Shown here: positions 1 through 5,460 of the stretch, piece after piece
How positions within the stretch are numbered: position 1 is the first letter of the stretch
How the letters are laid out: the number at the start of each line of letters is the position of its first letter
Notes under the pieces: model-generated
Told to the model about the DNA's origin: nothing
Databases searched by the model: none
What the model saw: the letters and a program-made list of their open reading frames with translations, nothing else
Position numbers and translations under genes: made by a program
Assembly (NCBI GenBank): GCA_937894955.1
Contig: CALAXO010000091.1
Coordinates: 1 to 6,813 of the forward strand
Source of the DNA: an uncultured Clostridia bacterium
GTDB lineage: Bacteria > Bacillota > Clostridia > Christensenellales > CAG-138
DNA length: 6,813 nucleotides
Reading direction: 5' to 3'

Positions 1-37
1 TATCGGCAACTTTTAACCTTGTTTGCGGTTGAATCAT
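1..37 (-). CDS. rplN: 50S ribosomal protein L14, N-terminal fragment (cut by window edge)
   Basis: Only the first 12 codons are inside the window. They read MIQPQTRLKVAD, which is the highly conserved N-terminus of bacterial L14 (usually continued as NSGAK). L14 is a large-subunit protein that sits at the subunit interface and contacts L19 and 16S rRNA in the 70S ribosome. The ATG at 35-37 is preceded by a GGGAGG ribosome binding site (43-48, 5-nt spacing). The gene follows rpsQ by 17 bp, the usual junction between the S10 and spc gene blocks, and no terminator or promoter separates them, so the two blocks are probably co-transcribed. The fragment is short, but the match and the position leave little doubt. 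Confidence 0.93.
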   Translation of the reverse strand, partial: MIQPQTRLKVAD

Positions 38-54
38 GTTTTCCTCCCTCGGGC

Positions 55-327
55 TTACTTAGCCTTTTCAATAATTTCGACAACACGCCAACGCTTATCC
101 TTGGAAAGCGGGCGGGTCTCCATGATCTTAACGGTATCGCCGATACCGCAAGAATTTTCCTCATCGTGCGCCTTGACTTTGAGGGTACGGTTTACCATCT
201 TGCCGTAAAGGGGATGACGTACCTTGGTCTTGACGGCGACAACAACGGTCTTGTCCATCTTGTCGCTGGTAACGATGCCGATGCGGGTCTTACGATAGCC
301 CCTGACGGGAACGTTTTTAATTTCCAT
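55..327 (-). CDS. rpsQ: 30S ribosomal protein S17
   Basis: S17 is a primary 16S rRNA-binding protein with an OB fold that helps assemble the body of the small subunit. The 90-residue product is close to the usual bacterial length (about 80-90). The signature G-I-V-x-S-x-x-M-x-K-T is at residues 17-27, and the conserved C-terminal block GDTVKIMETRPLSKDKRW is at 63-80. The ATG at 325-327 has a GGGAGG site at 336-341, 8 nt away. It lies 18 bp after rpmC and 17 bp before rplN, in the standard rpmC-rpsQ-rplN order. Nothing is unusual in it. Confidence 0.97.
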   Translation of the reverse strand: MEIKNVPVRGYRKTRIGIVTSDKMDKTVVVAVKTKVRHPLYGKMVNRTLKVKAHDEENSCGIGDTVKIMETRPLSKDKRWRVVEIIEKAK

Positions 328-345
328 TGAAATGTCCTCCCTTTA

Positions 346-540
346 TTAAGCGCGTGCGTTGATGAGGGTCTTAACCCTTGCGATCTCACGCTTGCATTCC
401 TTCAAGCGCATGGGGTTAGTGAGCTGACCCGTTGCATGCTGGAAGCGGAGATTGAACAGTTCTGCCTTGAGCTCGTTCTCTCTTGCAACAAGCTCTTCAA
501 CGGTAAGCTGCTGAAGCTTTTCCCATTCTTTCTTTTTCAT
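346..540 (-). CDS. rpmC: 50S ribosomal protein L29
   Basis: L29 is a small helical-hairpin protein next to L23 at the polypeptide exit, where the signal recognition particle and trigger factor dock. The 64-residue product shows the family core: LFNLRFQHATGQL at residues 28-40 and the closing IARVKT at 53-58. Two long charged helices are predicted, as the family requires. The start codon lies only 3 bp behind the rplP stop. Its GGAGGG site (548-553) is therefore inside the last codons of rplP, so translation of the two is probably coupled. Confidence 0.97.
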   Translation of the reverse strand: MKKKEWEKLQQLTVEELVARENELKAELFNLRFQHATGQLTNPMRLKECKREIARVKTLINARA

Positions 541-543
541 GGC

Positions 544-975
544 TTAGCCCTCCACTTTAACTTCTTCGACGGGTTTTTTAACGAATTTGCACTTGAGCGG
601 CAGCTTGTGCATTGCAAGGCGAAGAGCTTCTCTTGCGGTTGCTTCGTCAACTTCGGCAACCTCGAAAAGGATCCTGCCGGGCTTAACGACTGCTACCCAA
701 TATTCGGGGGAACCTTTACCGGAACCCATGCGGGTTTCGGCGGGTTTTTCGGTTACGGGCTTGTCGGGGAAGATGTCCACCCAGACTTTGCCGTTACGTT
801 TCATGTAACGGGTCATGGCAACACGCGCTGCCTCAATCTGGTTGCTGGTGACCCAAGCGGGCTCCATTGCTACAAGACCATATTCGCCGTAAGCGATGAT
901 GTTACCGCGCTGAGCGGTGCCCTTCATGCGTCCGCGGTGCACCCTGCGGCGTTTTACTCTTTTAGGCATTAACAT
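544..975 (-). CDS. rplP: 50S ribosomal protein L16
   Basis: L16 is a late-assembling large-subunit protein that helps position the A- and P-site tRNAs near the peptidyl transferase centre. The 143-residue product starts MLMPKRVKRRRVHRGRMKG, the canonical L16 N-terminus. It carries the family block from WVTSNQIEAAR (residues 41-51) through KPAETRMGSGKGSPEYWVAV (77-96). The first ATG (973-975) is preferred over the ATG two codons later because AGGAGG at 985-990 is 9 nt from it and 15 nt from the second. That binding site shares one base with the rpsC stop codon. The length and order are normal for the family. Confidence 0.97.
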   Translation of the reverse strand: MLMPKRVKRRRVHRGRMKGTAQRGNIIAYGEYGLVAMEPAWVTSNQIEAARVAMTRYMKRNGKVWVDIFPDKPVTEKPAETRMGSGKGSPEYWVAVVKPGRILFEVAEVDEATAREALRLAMHKLPLKCKFVKKPVEEVKVEG

Positions 976-989
976 GGTTAGTATCCTCC

Positions 990-1640
990 TTAAGCTTTCT
1001 TGGCTCTGTTGCGGTTAAGCACTTCACCCTTGTAGATCCAAACCTTGACGCCGATGCGGCCGTAAGCGGTCTTTGCCTCGGTGAAACCGTACTCGATGTC
1101 TGCACGGATGGTCTGGAGGGGAGTTGAGCCTTCGTTGTAACCCTCGGTACGCGCGATTTCTGCGCCGCCGAGACGACCGCCGCACTTGATTTTGATGCCC
1201 TTTGCACCGGCCTTCATTGCACGGCTGAGGGACTGTTTCATTGCACGACGGAAGGAAGTCCTCTTTTCGAGTGCGGCTGCGATGTTTTCGGCAACAAGCT
1301 GAGCGTTTGCATCGGGGTTGCGCACTTCGATGATGTTGATGTTTACGGACCTGTTGACAAGTGCATTGAGCTCTGCCTTGATGGCGTCAACGCCGACGCC
1401 GCCTTTGCCGATGAGCATACCGGGGCGAGCGGTGTGGATGCTGACAGTGACTTTGTTTGCAGCGCGGGCGATATCGATCTTCGCAATGCCTGCCTCAAAG
1501 TACTTGTTCTTAAGGTAATCGCGGATTTTCTTATCCTCAACGAGGAAGTTTGCGAAATCCTTCTTGTTGGCGTACCAACGGGTGTTCCAATCTCTGATAA
1601 CGCCTACTCGGAAGCCATTCGGATTAACTTTCTGTCCCAT
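990..1640 (-). CDS. rpsC: 30S ribosomal protein S3
   Basis: S3 is a head protein of the small subunit that lines the mRNA entry channel and contributes to ribosomal helicase activity. The 216-residue product begins MGQKVNPNGFRVGVIRDW, as nearly all bacterial S3 proteins do. A type II KH domain lies at about residues 38-107 with its G-K-G-G loop at 78-81. The C-terminal S3 domain follows, with RRAMKQSLSRAMKAGAKGIK at 121-140 and the closing IGVKVWIYKGE at 186-196. AGGAGG (1648-1653) is 7 nt before the ATG and shares a base with the rplV stop. No residues I would expect are missing. Confidence 0.98.
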   Translation of the reverse strand: MGQKVNPNGFRVGVIRDWNTRWYANKKDFANFLVEDKKIRDYLKNKYFEAGIAKIDIARAANKVTVSIHTARPGMLIGKGGVGVDAIKAELNALVNRSVNINIIEVRNPDANAQLVAENIAAALEKRTSFRRAMKQSLSRAMKAGAKGIKIKCGGRLGGAEIARTEGYNEGSTPLQTIRADIEYGFTEAKTAYGRIGVKVWIYKGEVLNRNRAKKA

Positions 1641-1652
1641 TGTATGTCCTCC

Positions 1653-2039
1653 TTATTTCTTCTCGTCCAGGATGATGGTGATATGGCTGGTACGCTTGCG
1701 GATGCGGGATGCGCTGCCGCGGGAGCGGGGCCTGTAGCGGCGAAGGGTGGGACCCTGGTTTGCAAAGCACTCTGCAACATAGAGGGTTTCCTTGTCCATA
1801 TCGAGGTTGTTTACGGCGTTTGCAATCGCGCTCCTGAGAACCTTCAGGGTGGGCTCGGAAGCCGCCTTGGGGGTGTACATAAGGATTGCTTCTGCATCTT
1901 CAACGCTCTTGCCGCGGATAAGGTCGATAACGATCTTTACCTTGCGGGAAGAAATGCGGATATGTTTCGCGGTCGCATGGGGACGCCTGTCGGCGTGTTC
2001 CTTGCGATACTGTGATTTCATTTTGGATCTGGTTGCCAT
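1653..2039 (-). CDS. rplV: 50S ribosomal protein L22
   Basis: L22 binds 23S rRNA early in assembly, and its long beta-hairpin lines the peptide exit tunnel, where macrolides and stalling peptides act. The core ATAKHIRISSRKVKIVIDL starts near residue 22. The tunnel hairpin is GPTLRRYRPRSRGSASRIRK at 96-115, followed by RTSHITI. At 128 residues it is somewhat longer than typical L22 (about 110-115) because of a basic N-terminal extension of about 20 residues. The extension is supported by the AGGAGG at 2047-2052, 7 nt before this ATG. I see no insertion or deletion in the hairpin loop of the kind linked to macrolide resistance, but I have no close relative to compare with. Confidence 0.97.
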   Translation of the reverse strand: MATRSKMKSQYRKEHADRRPHATAKHIRISSRKVKIVIDLIRGKSVEDAEAILMYTPKAASEPTLKVLRSAIANAVNNLDMDKETLYVAECFANQGPTLRRYRPRSRGSASRIRKRTSHITIILDEKK

Positions 2040-2051
2040 TTTTACGCCTCC

Positions 2052-2333
2052 TTATTTACCGCGTGTTGCCTTTTCGGAGCCGCGGTGACCGCGGAAGGTA
2101 CGGGTGGGTGCGAATTCGCCGAGCTTGTGTCCGACCATATCTTCAGTGATGTATACGGGGACATGCTTCTTACCGTCGTGAACGGCAATGGTGTGACCGA
2201 TCATTTCGGGGAAGATGGTGGATGCCCTTGACCAAGTCTTGAGTACGGACTTCTTGCCGGATTCGTTCATCGCGATAACACGGTCAAGCAGCCTTTCGCT
2301 GACAAAGGGTCCTTTCTTAATTGACCTACTCAT
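2052..2333 (-). CDS. rpsS: 30S ribosomal protein S19
   Basis: S19 forms a complex with S13 in the head of the small subunit, near the A and P sites, and takes part in subunit bridge formation. The 93-residue product has the standard start MSRSIKKGPFV, the middle block KTWSRASTIFPEMIGHTIAV (residues 32-51) and the signature MVGHKLGEFAPTRTFRGH (66-83). Its binding site, AAGGGAG at 2344-2350, sits 10 nt from the ATG. This is the weakest and most distant Shine-Dalgarno in the operon. It follows the longest gap between ribosomal genes here (24 bp after rplB), so coupling to rplB may be looser than at other junctions. Confidence 0.97.
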   Translation of the reverse strand: MSRSIKKGPFVSERLLDRVIAMNESGKKSVLKTWSRASTIFPEMIGHTIAVHDGKKHVPVYITEDMVGHKLGEFAPTRTFRGHRGSEKATRGK

Positions 2334-2357
2334 GTTTCAATTACTCCCTTCTAAAGA

Positions 2358-3191
2358 TCACTTACCGTCCCTGCGGCGGACGATGTACTTGTCGTTGATG
2401 TTCTTGGTCTTCCTGGTCTTATAACCCAGAGCAGGCTTGCCCCAAGGGGTTACAGGGCCCGGACGGCCGATGGGGGATTTGCCCTCACCGCCGCCGTGGG
2501 GGTGATCGTTGGGGTTCATAACGGAACCGCGAACGGTGGGACGGAAGCCCATATGACGGGTGCGACCCGCTTTACCGAGCTTGATGTTTACGGAATCGAT
2601 GTTGCCGACCTGACCGATGGTTGCTTTGCAGCCGAGGGGGATGAGTCGAACTTCACCGCTGGGAAGACGAACCTGTGCGTACTTTGTTTCCTTTGCAAGC
2701 AGCTGAGCTGCGTTGCCCGCGCTGCGGACAAGCTGTGCGCCCTTGCCGGGAAGCAGTTCGATGCAGTGGATCATCGTGCCGACGGGGATGTTTCTGAGAG
2801 GAAGCGCATTGCCGACTTTGATGTCGCTTGCTTCGCCGGAAACGATGGTTTCGCCGACCTTAAGGCCGTAAGGAGCAATGATATAACGCTTTTCGCCGTC
2901 TGCATAGTGCAGAAGAGCGATGTTTGCGGAACGGTTGGGATCGTATTCAACGGTTGCAACCTTTGCGGGGATGTTGTCCTTGTTGCGCTTGAAGTCAATA
3001 ATACGATACTGACGCTTTGCGCCGCCGCCGCGATGACGGACGGTGATCCTGCCCTTGTTGTTGCGACCCGCGTTGCTCTTGAGGCTTTCCATAAGGGAAC
3101 GCTCGGGGGTCGTGCAGGTAATCTCCTCGTAAGTGGAGACGGTCATGAAGCGTTGACCGGGAGTGTTGGGCTTAATCTTTCTGATTGCCAT
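2358..3191 (-). CDS. rplB: 50S ribosomal protein L2
   Basis: L2 is a core large-subunit protein needed for subunit association, tRNA binding and peptidyl transfer. The 277-residue product matches the usual length (about 275). The N-terminal OB-type RNA-binding domain includes GRITVRHRGGGAKRQYRIID at residues 47-66. The SH3-like C-terminal domain includes KAGRTRHMGFRPTVRGSVMN (207-226) and the invariant HPHGGGEG at 230-237, the site of the histidine implicated in peptidyl transfer (His229 in E. coli numbering). The end is basic (VRRRDGK), as in the family. AGGAGG at 3199-3204 is 7 nt upstream and shares a base with the rplW stop codon. Confidence 0.98.
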   Translation of the reverse strand: MAIRKIKPNTPGQRFMTVSTYEEITCTTPERSLMESLKSNAGRNNKGRITVRHRGGGAKRQYRIIDFKRNKDNIPAKVATVEYDPNRSANIALLHYADGEKRYIIAPYGLKVGETIVSGEASDIKVGNALPLRNIPVGTMIHCIELLPGKGAQLVRSAGNAAQLLAKETKYAQVRLPSGEVRLIPLGCKATIGQVGNIDSVNIKLGKAGRTRHMGFRPTVRGSVMNPNDHPHGGGEGKSPIGRPGPVTPWGKPALGYKTRKTKNINDKYIVRRRDGK

Positions 3192-3203
3192 TGTTGTTCC
3201 TCC

Positions 3204-3500
3204 TTACTGAGCCATGTTATCGAAGGCTTCAATGGTCTTGGAATCCTTCGTAAGGGTGATGTAGGCCTTCTTGGTGGAGGGGCGGCGGCCTTCGGTGCGG
3301 CCCTGCCTCTTAACCTTGCCGAGACGGTTGACGGTGTTGACGCTTTCAACCTTTACGCCGTCGAAAATGGTTTCGACAGCCTGCTTGATCTCGGTTTTGC
3401 CTGCCTTCTTAGCAACGATGAAGACGTAAGTCTTGTTCTGAATGGCTTCGTAGCTCTTCTCGGTGAGTACGGGCTTGATGATGATGTCGTGAGCGTTCAT
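3204..3500 (-). CDS. rplW: 50S ribosomal protein L23
   Basis: L23 sits at the exit-tunnel rim and is the main docking site for trigger factor and signal recognition particle. The 98-residue product has the family start IIIKPVLTEKS (residues 6-16), the helix KTEIKQAVETIF (35-46) and the basic segment VNTVNRLGKVKRQGRTEGRR (54-73), then KKAYITL (77-83). It overlaps the rplD stop by one base (TAATG). Its AGGAGG (3511-3516) lies inside the end of rplD, 10 nt from the ATG. This is the tightest junction of the operon and implies translational coupling with rplD. Confidence 0.97.
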   Translation of the reverse strand: MNAHDIIIKPVLTEKSYEAIQNKTYVFIVAKKAGKTEIKQAVETIFDGVKVESVNTVNRLGKVKRQGRTEGRRPSTKKAYITLTKDSKTIEAFDNMAQ

Positions 3501-4120
3501 TATGCGTATACCTCCTCGACTTTTTCAACTGCATCCTTGGTGAGGATGAGTGCATCGTACTTGAGAACGTCATAGGTGTTGAGCGTGCCTACGGTTGCGG
3601 TTGCAACGCCCTGAATGTTGCGGGCGGAGCGGACAACGGTATCACACACGTCGGAAGTGACGATGAGAGCCTTTTCAACCCTGAGGTTCGCAAGAACCTT
3701 TACCATTGCGCGGGTCTTCTGCTCGGGAAGCTCGATGGAATCGAGAACGATGAGCTTCTCGTTTGCAACCTTTGCGGAAAGAGCGGACTTAAGTGCAACC
3801 CTCTTGAGCTTCTTGTTGAGGCTCATGCGATAGTCGCGGGGCTTGGGAGCGAATACAACGCCGCCGTGCGTCCACTGGGGGGATCTGGTTGAACCCTGAC
3901 GGGCACGACCGGTGCCCTTCTGCCGCCAGGGCTTTTTGCCGCCGCCGGAAACTTCCGCGCGGGTCTTAACGCTCTGAGTGCCCTGACGCTGATTTGCAAG
4001 ATAAGCCTTGACGTAAGCGTGCATTGCGGGAACGTTGAGCTCCTGGCCGAAAATGTTTTCGGAGAGTTCCATTTCGCCGACTTTTGCGCCGGAAATGTTA
4101 TAAATAGCTACATTAGGCAT
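3500..4120 (-). CDS. rplD: 50S ribosomal protein L4
   Basis: L4 is an early-assembly 23S rRNA-binding protein whose long loop reaches into the peptide exit tunnel. The 206-residue product has the standard length. The tunnel loop spans about residues 45-92 and contains SVKTRAEVSGGGKKPWRQKG (50-69) followed by TGRARQGSTRSPQWTHGGVV. The C-terminal block NTYDVLKYDALILTKDA is at 191-207 of the family pattern. In E. coli L4 is also the repressor of this operon, acting on the S10 leader, so it is the first candidate ligand for the leader seen at 5088-5370. AGGAGG at 4128-4133 lies 7 nt from the ATG. Confidence 0.97.
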   Translation of the reverse strand: MPNVAIYNISGAKVGEMELSENIFGQELNVPAMHAYVKAYLANQRQGTQSVKTRAEVSGGGKKPWRQKGTGRARQGSTRSPQWTHGGVVFAPKPRDYRMSLNKKLKRVALKSALSAKVANEKLIVLDSIELPEQKTRAMVKVLANLRVEKALIVTSDVCDTVVRSARNIQGVATATVGTLNTYDVLKYDALILTKDAVEKVEEVYA

Positions 4121-4134
4121 GATTGTTCCTCCTC

Positions 4135-4761
4135 TTATTTAACCGTGCTGCGGACAAGAACAAGACCGCCCTTTGCACCGGGGATTGCGCCCTTGATGAG
4201 GAGCAGGTTGCGTTCTGCATCCGCACGGACGACTTCGAGGTTCTGAACCGTGATGCGTTCATGACCCATATGGCCGGGGAGGTGCTTGGTTTTGAAGACC
4301 TCACCGGGGTAGGTGCATGCGCCCATTGAACCGGCAACGCGATAGGAGTGGGAGCCGTGGGTCTTTCTGCCGCGGGCCTGATTCCAACGCTTGATGTTGC
4401 CTGCAAATCCCTTACCCTTGCTGGTGCCGGTCACATCGACCTTGTCGCCGGAGGCAAAGGTGTCTGCTTTGATAACGTCGCCGACAGCGTACTTTGCGCA
4501 ATCGTCGAGTTTGAATTCTTTAACGTAGCGGTGAGCCTCAACGCCTGCCTTCCTGAGGTGACCCATTTGGGGCTTGGTGATGAGTTTTTCGCGGACGGGC
4601 TGGAATGCCATCTGCACGGCATCGTAGCCGTCGTGCTCAACCGTTTTAACCTGAGTGACGGGGCAGGGTCCTGCCAGAACAACGGTCACGGGGATCATCG
4701 TTCCGTCCTCACGGAAAAGCTGAGTCATGCCGATTTTTTTACCCAGAATTGCCTGTTTCAT
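4135..4761 (-). CDS. rplC: 50S ribosomal protein L3
   Basis: L3 starts large-subunit assembly on 23S rRNA, and its central extension approaches the peptidyl transferase centre. The open frame can be extended to a GTG at 4782, but the ATG at 4759-4761 is chosen. It gives MKQAILGKKIGMTQLF, the exact family N-terminus, and has a perfect GGAGGT site 7 nt upstream (4769-4774). The longer form would also overlap the rpsJ stop. The product is 208 residues, a normal length. The signature GKGFAGNIKRWNQARGRKTHG starts near residue 116, and the C-terminal half contains HMGHERITVQNLEVVRAD and ends LLIKGAIPGAKGGLVLVR plus a short tail. Confidence 0.97.
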   Translation of the reverse strand: MKQAILGKKIGMTQLFREDGTMIPVTVVLAGPCPVTQVKTVEHDGYDAVQMAFQPVREKLITKPQMGHLRKAGVEAHRYVKEFKLDDCAKYAVGDVIKADTFASGDKVDVTGTSKGKGFAGNIKRWNQARGRKTHGSHSYRVAGSMGACTYPGEVFKTKHLPGHMGHERITVQNLEVVRADAERNLLLIKGAIPGAKGGLVLVRSTVK

Positions 4762-4768
4762 TGTTTGT

Positions 4769-4774
4769 ACCTCC
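4769..4774 (-). promoter_or_regulatory. Ribosome binding site that fixes the rplC start
   Basis: The minus strand reads GGAGGT with a 7-nt spacer before the ATG at 4761. It lies between the rpsJ stop (4779-4781) and rplC. It rules out the GTG seven codons upstream, which would begin inside the end of rpsJ. Confidence 0.9.
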
Positions 4775-4778
4775 GAAA

Positions 4779-5087
4779 TCACAGCTTGATCTCGATGTCC
4801 ACACCGGCGGGAAGATCGAGCTTCATCAGCGCGTCAACGGTTTTTGCCGAAGGCTGAAGGATGTCGATCAGACGCTTGTGGGTACGCATCTCAAACTGCT
4901 CTCTTGAGTCCTTATACTTGTGGGGTGCGCGAAGGATAGTGATGATCTCCTTCTCGGTGGGGAGGGGGATGGGTCCCGAAACTCTCGCGCCGGTCCGCCT
5001 CGCCGTATCGACGATTTTTGCTGCGCTCTGGTCGATGAGATTGTGCTCATAGGCTTTGAGCTTGATGCGGATTCTTGTGTTTGCCAT
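4779..5087 (-). CDS. rpsJ: 30S ribosomal protein S10 (NusE)
   Basis: S10 is a head protein of the small subunit. Free S10 is also NusE, which pairs with NusB on boxA RNA in transcription antitermination. The open frame runs back to 5189, but the start is placed at the ATG 5085-5087. That gives MANTRIRIKLKAYEHNLID, the canonical N-terminus, a 102-residue product (usual length 102-103), and an AGAGGAG site at 5094-5100. The 34 extra residues of the longer frame are leader RNA and do not resemble S10. Family blocks are SGPIPLPT (residues 37-44) and the segment PHKYKDSREQFEMRTHKRLI (55-74). It is the first gene of the operon, with the promoter about 280 nt upstream. Confidence 0.97.
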   Translation of the reverse strand: MANTRIRIKLKAYEHNLIDQSAAKIVDTARRTGARVSGPIPLPTEKEIITILRAPHKYKDSREQFEMRTHKRLIDILQPSAKTVDALMKLDLPAGVDIEIKL

Positions 5088-5093
5088 TTTTAT

Positions 5094-5100
5094 CTCCTCT
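5094..5100 (-). promoter_or_regulatory. Ribosome binding site that fixes the rpsJ start
   Basis: AGAGGAG on the minus strand is followed by a 6-nt A/T-rich spacer (ATAAAA) and the ATG of rpsJ. It begins 5 nt after the hairpin at 5106-5133, so folding of the leader could affect ribosome access to it. Confidence 0.88.
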
Positions 5101-5105
5101 CGATG

Positions 5106-5133
5106 TATCGTGCGGTTATCGCCGCACTCGATA
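5106..5133 (-). promoter_or_regulatory. Bulged hairpin next to the rpsJ ribosome binding site
   Basis: In the minus-strand RNA, UAUC, a two-base GA bulge and GUGCGG pair with CCGCAC and GAUA around a six-base loop (CGAUAA). This makes a 10-bp stem with one asymmetric bulge. It ends 5 nt before the AGAGGAG of rpsJ. Position and shape fit a translational operator or a ribosome stand-by structure; no binding partner can be read from sequence. Confidence 0.5.
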
Positions 5134-5173
5134 TTGGGCTGTACACCCTGCCGTGCGTTTTCATAATAAAAAT

Positions 5174-5239
5174 TTACGGCGGGGCGCATTTCGCCCCTGC
5201 TCGCTCTGCCCGGGTCGGCAAAGCGGGCTGCTCGGTCAT
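5174..5239 (-). CDS. Candidate leader peptide (upstream ORF, 21 codons)
   Basis: The frame begins ATG ACC GAG CAG and ends CCG CCG TAA. It encodes a 21-residue peptide starting MTEQPALPTR and ending KCAPP, and I recognise no family. Support comes from a perfect AGGAGG (5246-5251) with a 6-nt spacer, a better Shine-Dalgarno than that of rpsJ itself. The AUG lies in the loop (CAUGA) of a 6-bp hairpin, GCUCGG/CCGAGC, at 5230-5246. The frame runs through the GGGGCG/CGCCCC hairpin (5181-5197) and stops just before the U-run, so a translating ribosome would open that hairpin. It lies wholly inside the S10 leader. Against it, an ORF this short can occur by chance and the peptide has no run of one regulatory codon. 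Confidence 0.35.
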   Translation of the reverse strand: MTEQPALPTRAERAGAKCAPP

Positions 5240-5322
5240 GCCGAGCCTCCTGCGTGAATTACCCGGATTGGCAACCGGCAACCTCTCGCAGGGAAACGTC
5301 CGCGAATTTAAGTCAGCATGTC

Positions 5323-5359
5323 GGGCGGAGATTATACCTGCGCAGGCATAATACGCCCC
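5323..5359 (-). promoter_or_regulatory. 5' hairpin of the S10 leader
   Basis: The core at 5331-5352 is a 22-bp inverted repeat: AUUAUGCCUG pairs with CAGGUAUAAU, with about 4 nt left for the loop. Its one imperfection is an A-C mismatch on the plus strand but a G-U wobble pair in the minus-strand RNA. A second 5-bp helix, GGGCG with CGCCC (5354-5358 and 5323-5327), closes the base across a small internal loop. The hairpin begins about 12 nt after the predicted transcription start. It also contains TATAAT (5331-5336 region), which by position lacks a good -35 and is better read as part of the stem. Confidence 0.6.
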
Positions 5360-5376
5360 AAGTCGCGAACATTGCT

Positions 5377-5405
5377 ATTTTAGCCCATCTTCGCACCGTT
5401 GTCAA
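5377..5405 (-). promoter_or_regulatory. Sigma-A promoter of the S10 operon
   Basis: On the minus strand TTGACA (5400-5405) is followed by exactly 17 bp and TAAAAT (5377-5382), a near-consensus housekeeping promoter. The segment just upstream (about 5406-5444) is rich in A and T runs, including AAATATATTT and AAAAAA, and could act as an UP element, as expected for a growth-rate-driven ribosomal promoter. The predicted start is a purine near 5370. It lies between the dockerin gene terminator and rpsJ. Confidence 0.88.
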
Positions 5406-5439
5406 GCGTTTATTCCCGTTTTTTCAAATATATTTAAGC

Positions 5440-5460
5440 AAAAACGCACCAAGCGGCGCA
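5440..5460 (-). terminator. Intrinsic terminator behind the dockerin gene
   Basis: The minus-strand RNA reads UGCGCC, loop GCUU, GGUGCG, then UUUUU (5440-5444). This is a 6-bp stem with two wobble pairs directly followed by a U-run. It lies about 100 nt after the dockerin gene stop and 35 nt upstream of the S10 -35 box, so it would insulate the two units. The stem is short. Its 5' half is shared with the larger palindrome at 5451-5525, which could compete with it. Confidence 0.6.

Larger units (their letters stand above)
5088..5370 (-). promoter_or_regulatory. S10 operon 5' leader RNA, structured
   Basis: This is the roughly 280-nt untranslated region between the inferred transcription start near 5370 and rpsJ. 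In 5' to 3' order it holds several elements. The first is a long hairpin at 5323-5359. Next is a weaker stem of CGCGG with CUGCG at about 5288-5304. An AGGAGG at 5246-5251 is followed by a hairpin with AUG in its loop (5230-5246). A GGGGCG/CGCCCC hairpin lies at 5181-5197, with UUUUU 8 nt beyond it (5168-5172). A bulged hairpin at 5106-5133 adjoins the rpsJ ribosome binding site. Long S10 leaders are known sites of autogenous control by L4 in gamma-proteobacteria. Whether this one works that way is inference, and I do not recognise it as a named RNA family. The G/C-rich stem with an 8-nt gap before the U-run is not a canonical terminator. Confidence 0.6.

Noticed and set aside
1434..2015. A 193-codon open frame on the plus strand opposite rpsC and rplV
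   Set aside because: It is a shadow of two conserved ribosomal genes and shows no recognisable protein.
2496..3575. A 359-codon open frame on the plus strand, antisense to rplB, rplW and rplD
   Set aside because: It lies opposite three unmistakable ribosomal genes, has low-complexity G/A/D/V-rich composition typical of antisense frames in biased genes, and has no supporting binding site or domain.
5090..5164. A second possible upstream ORF in the leader (24 codons, starting MKTHGRVYSP and ending at a TAA within the rpsJ ribosome binding region)
   Set aside because: There is no Shine-Dalgarno before its ATG, which sits behind an A/U-rich stretch, so I see no reason to expect initiation, although its stop position near the rpsJ start is suggestive.
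5088..5189. N-terminal extension of S10 by 34 residues
   Set aside because: The upstream ATG has no good binding site and lies in a hairpin loop, the extra residues do not resemble any S10, and the start at 5087 gives the family N-terminus with AGAGGAG at the right distance.
5168..5197. Intrinsic attenuator terminator in the S10 leader (GGGGCG/CGCCCC stem and UUUUU)
   Set aside because: Eight bases separate the stem from the U-run, so it is not a canonical terminator; I keep the stem only as a leader element.
5331..5356. A second S10 promoter based on TATAAT and TATTAT in the leader
   Set aside because: Both boxes are part of the inverted repeat, and no -35 box stands at 16-18 bp; the nearest candidate, TTGGGG, is at 19 bp.
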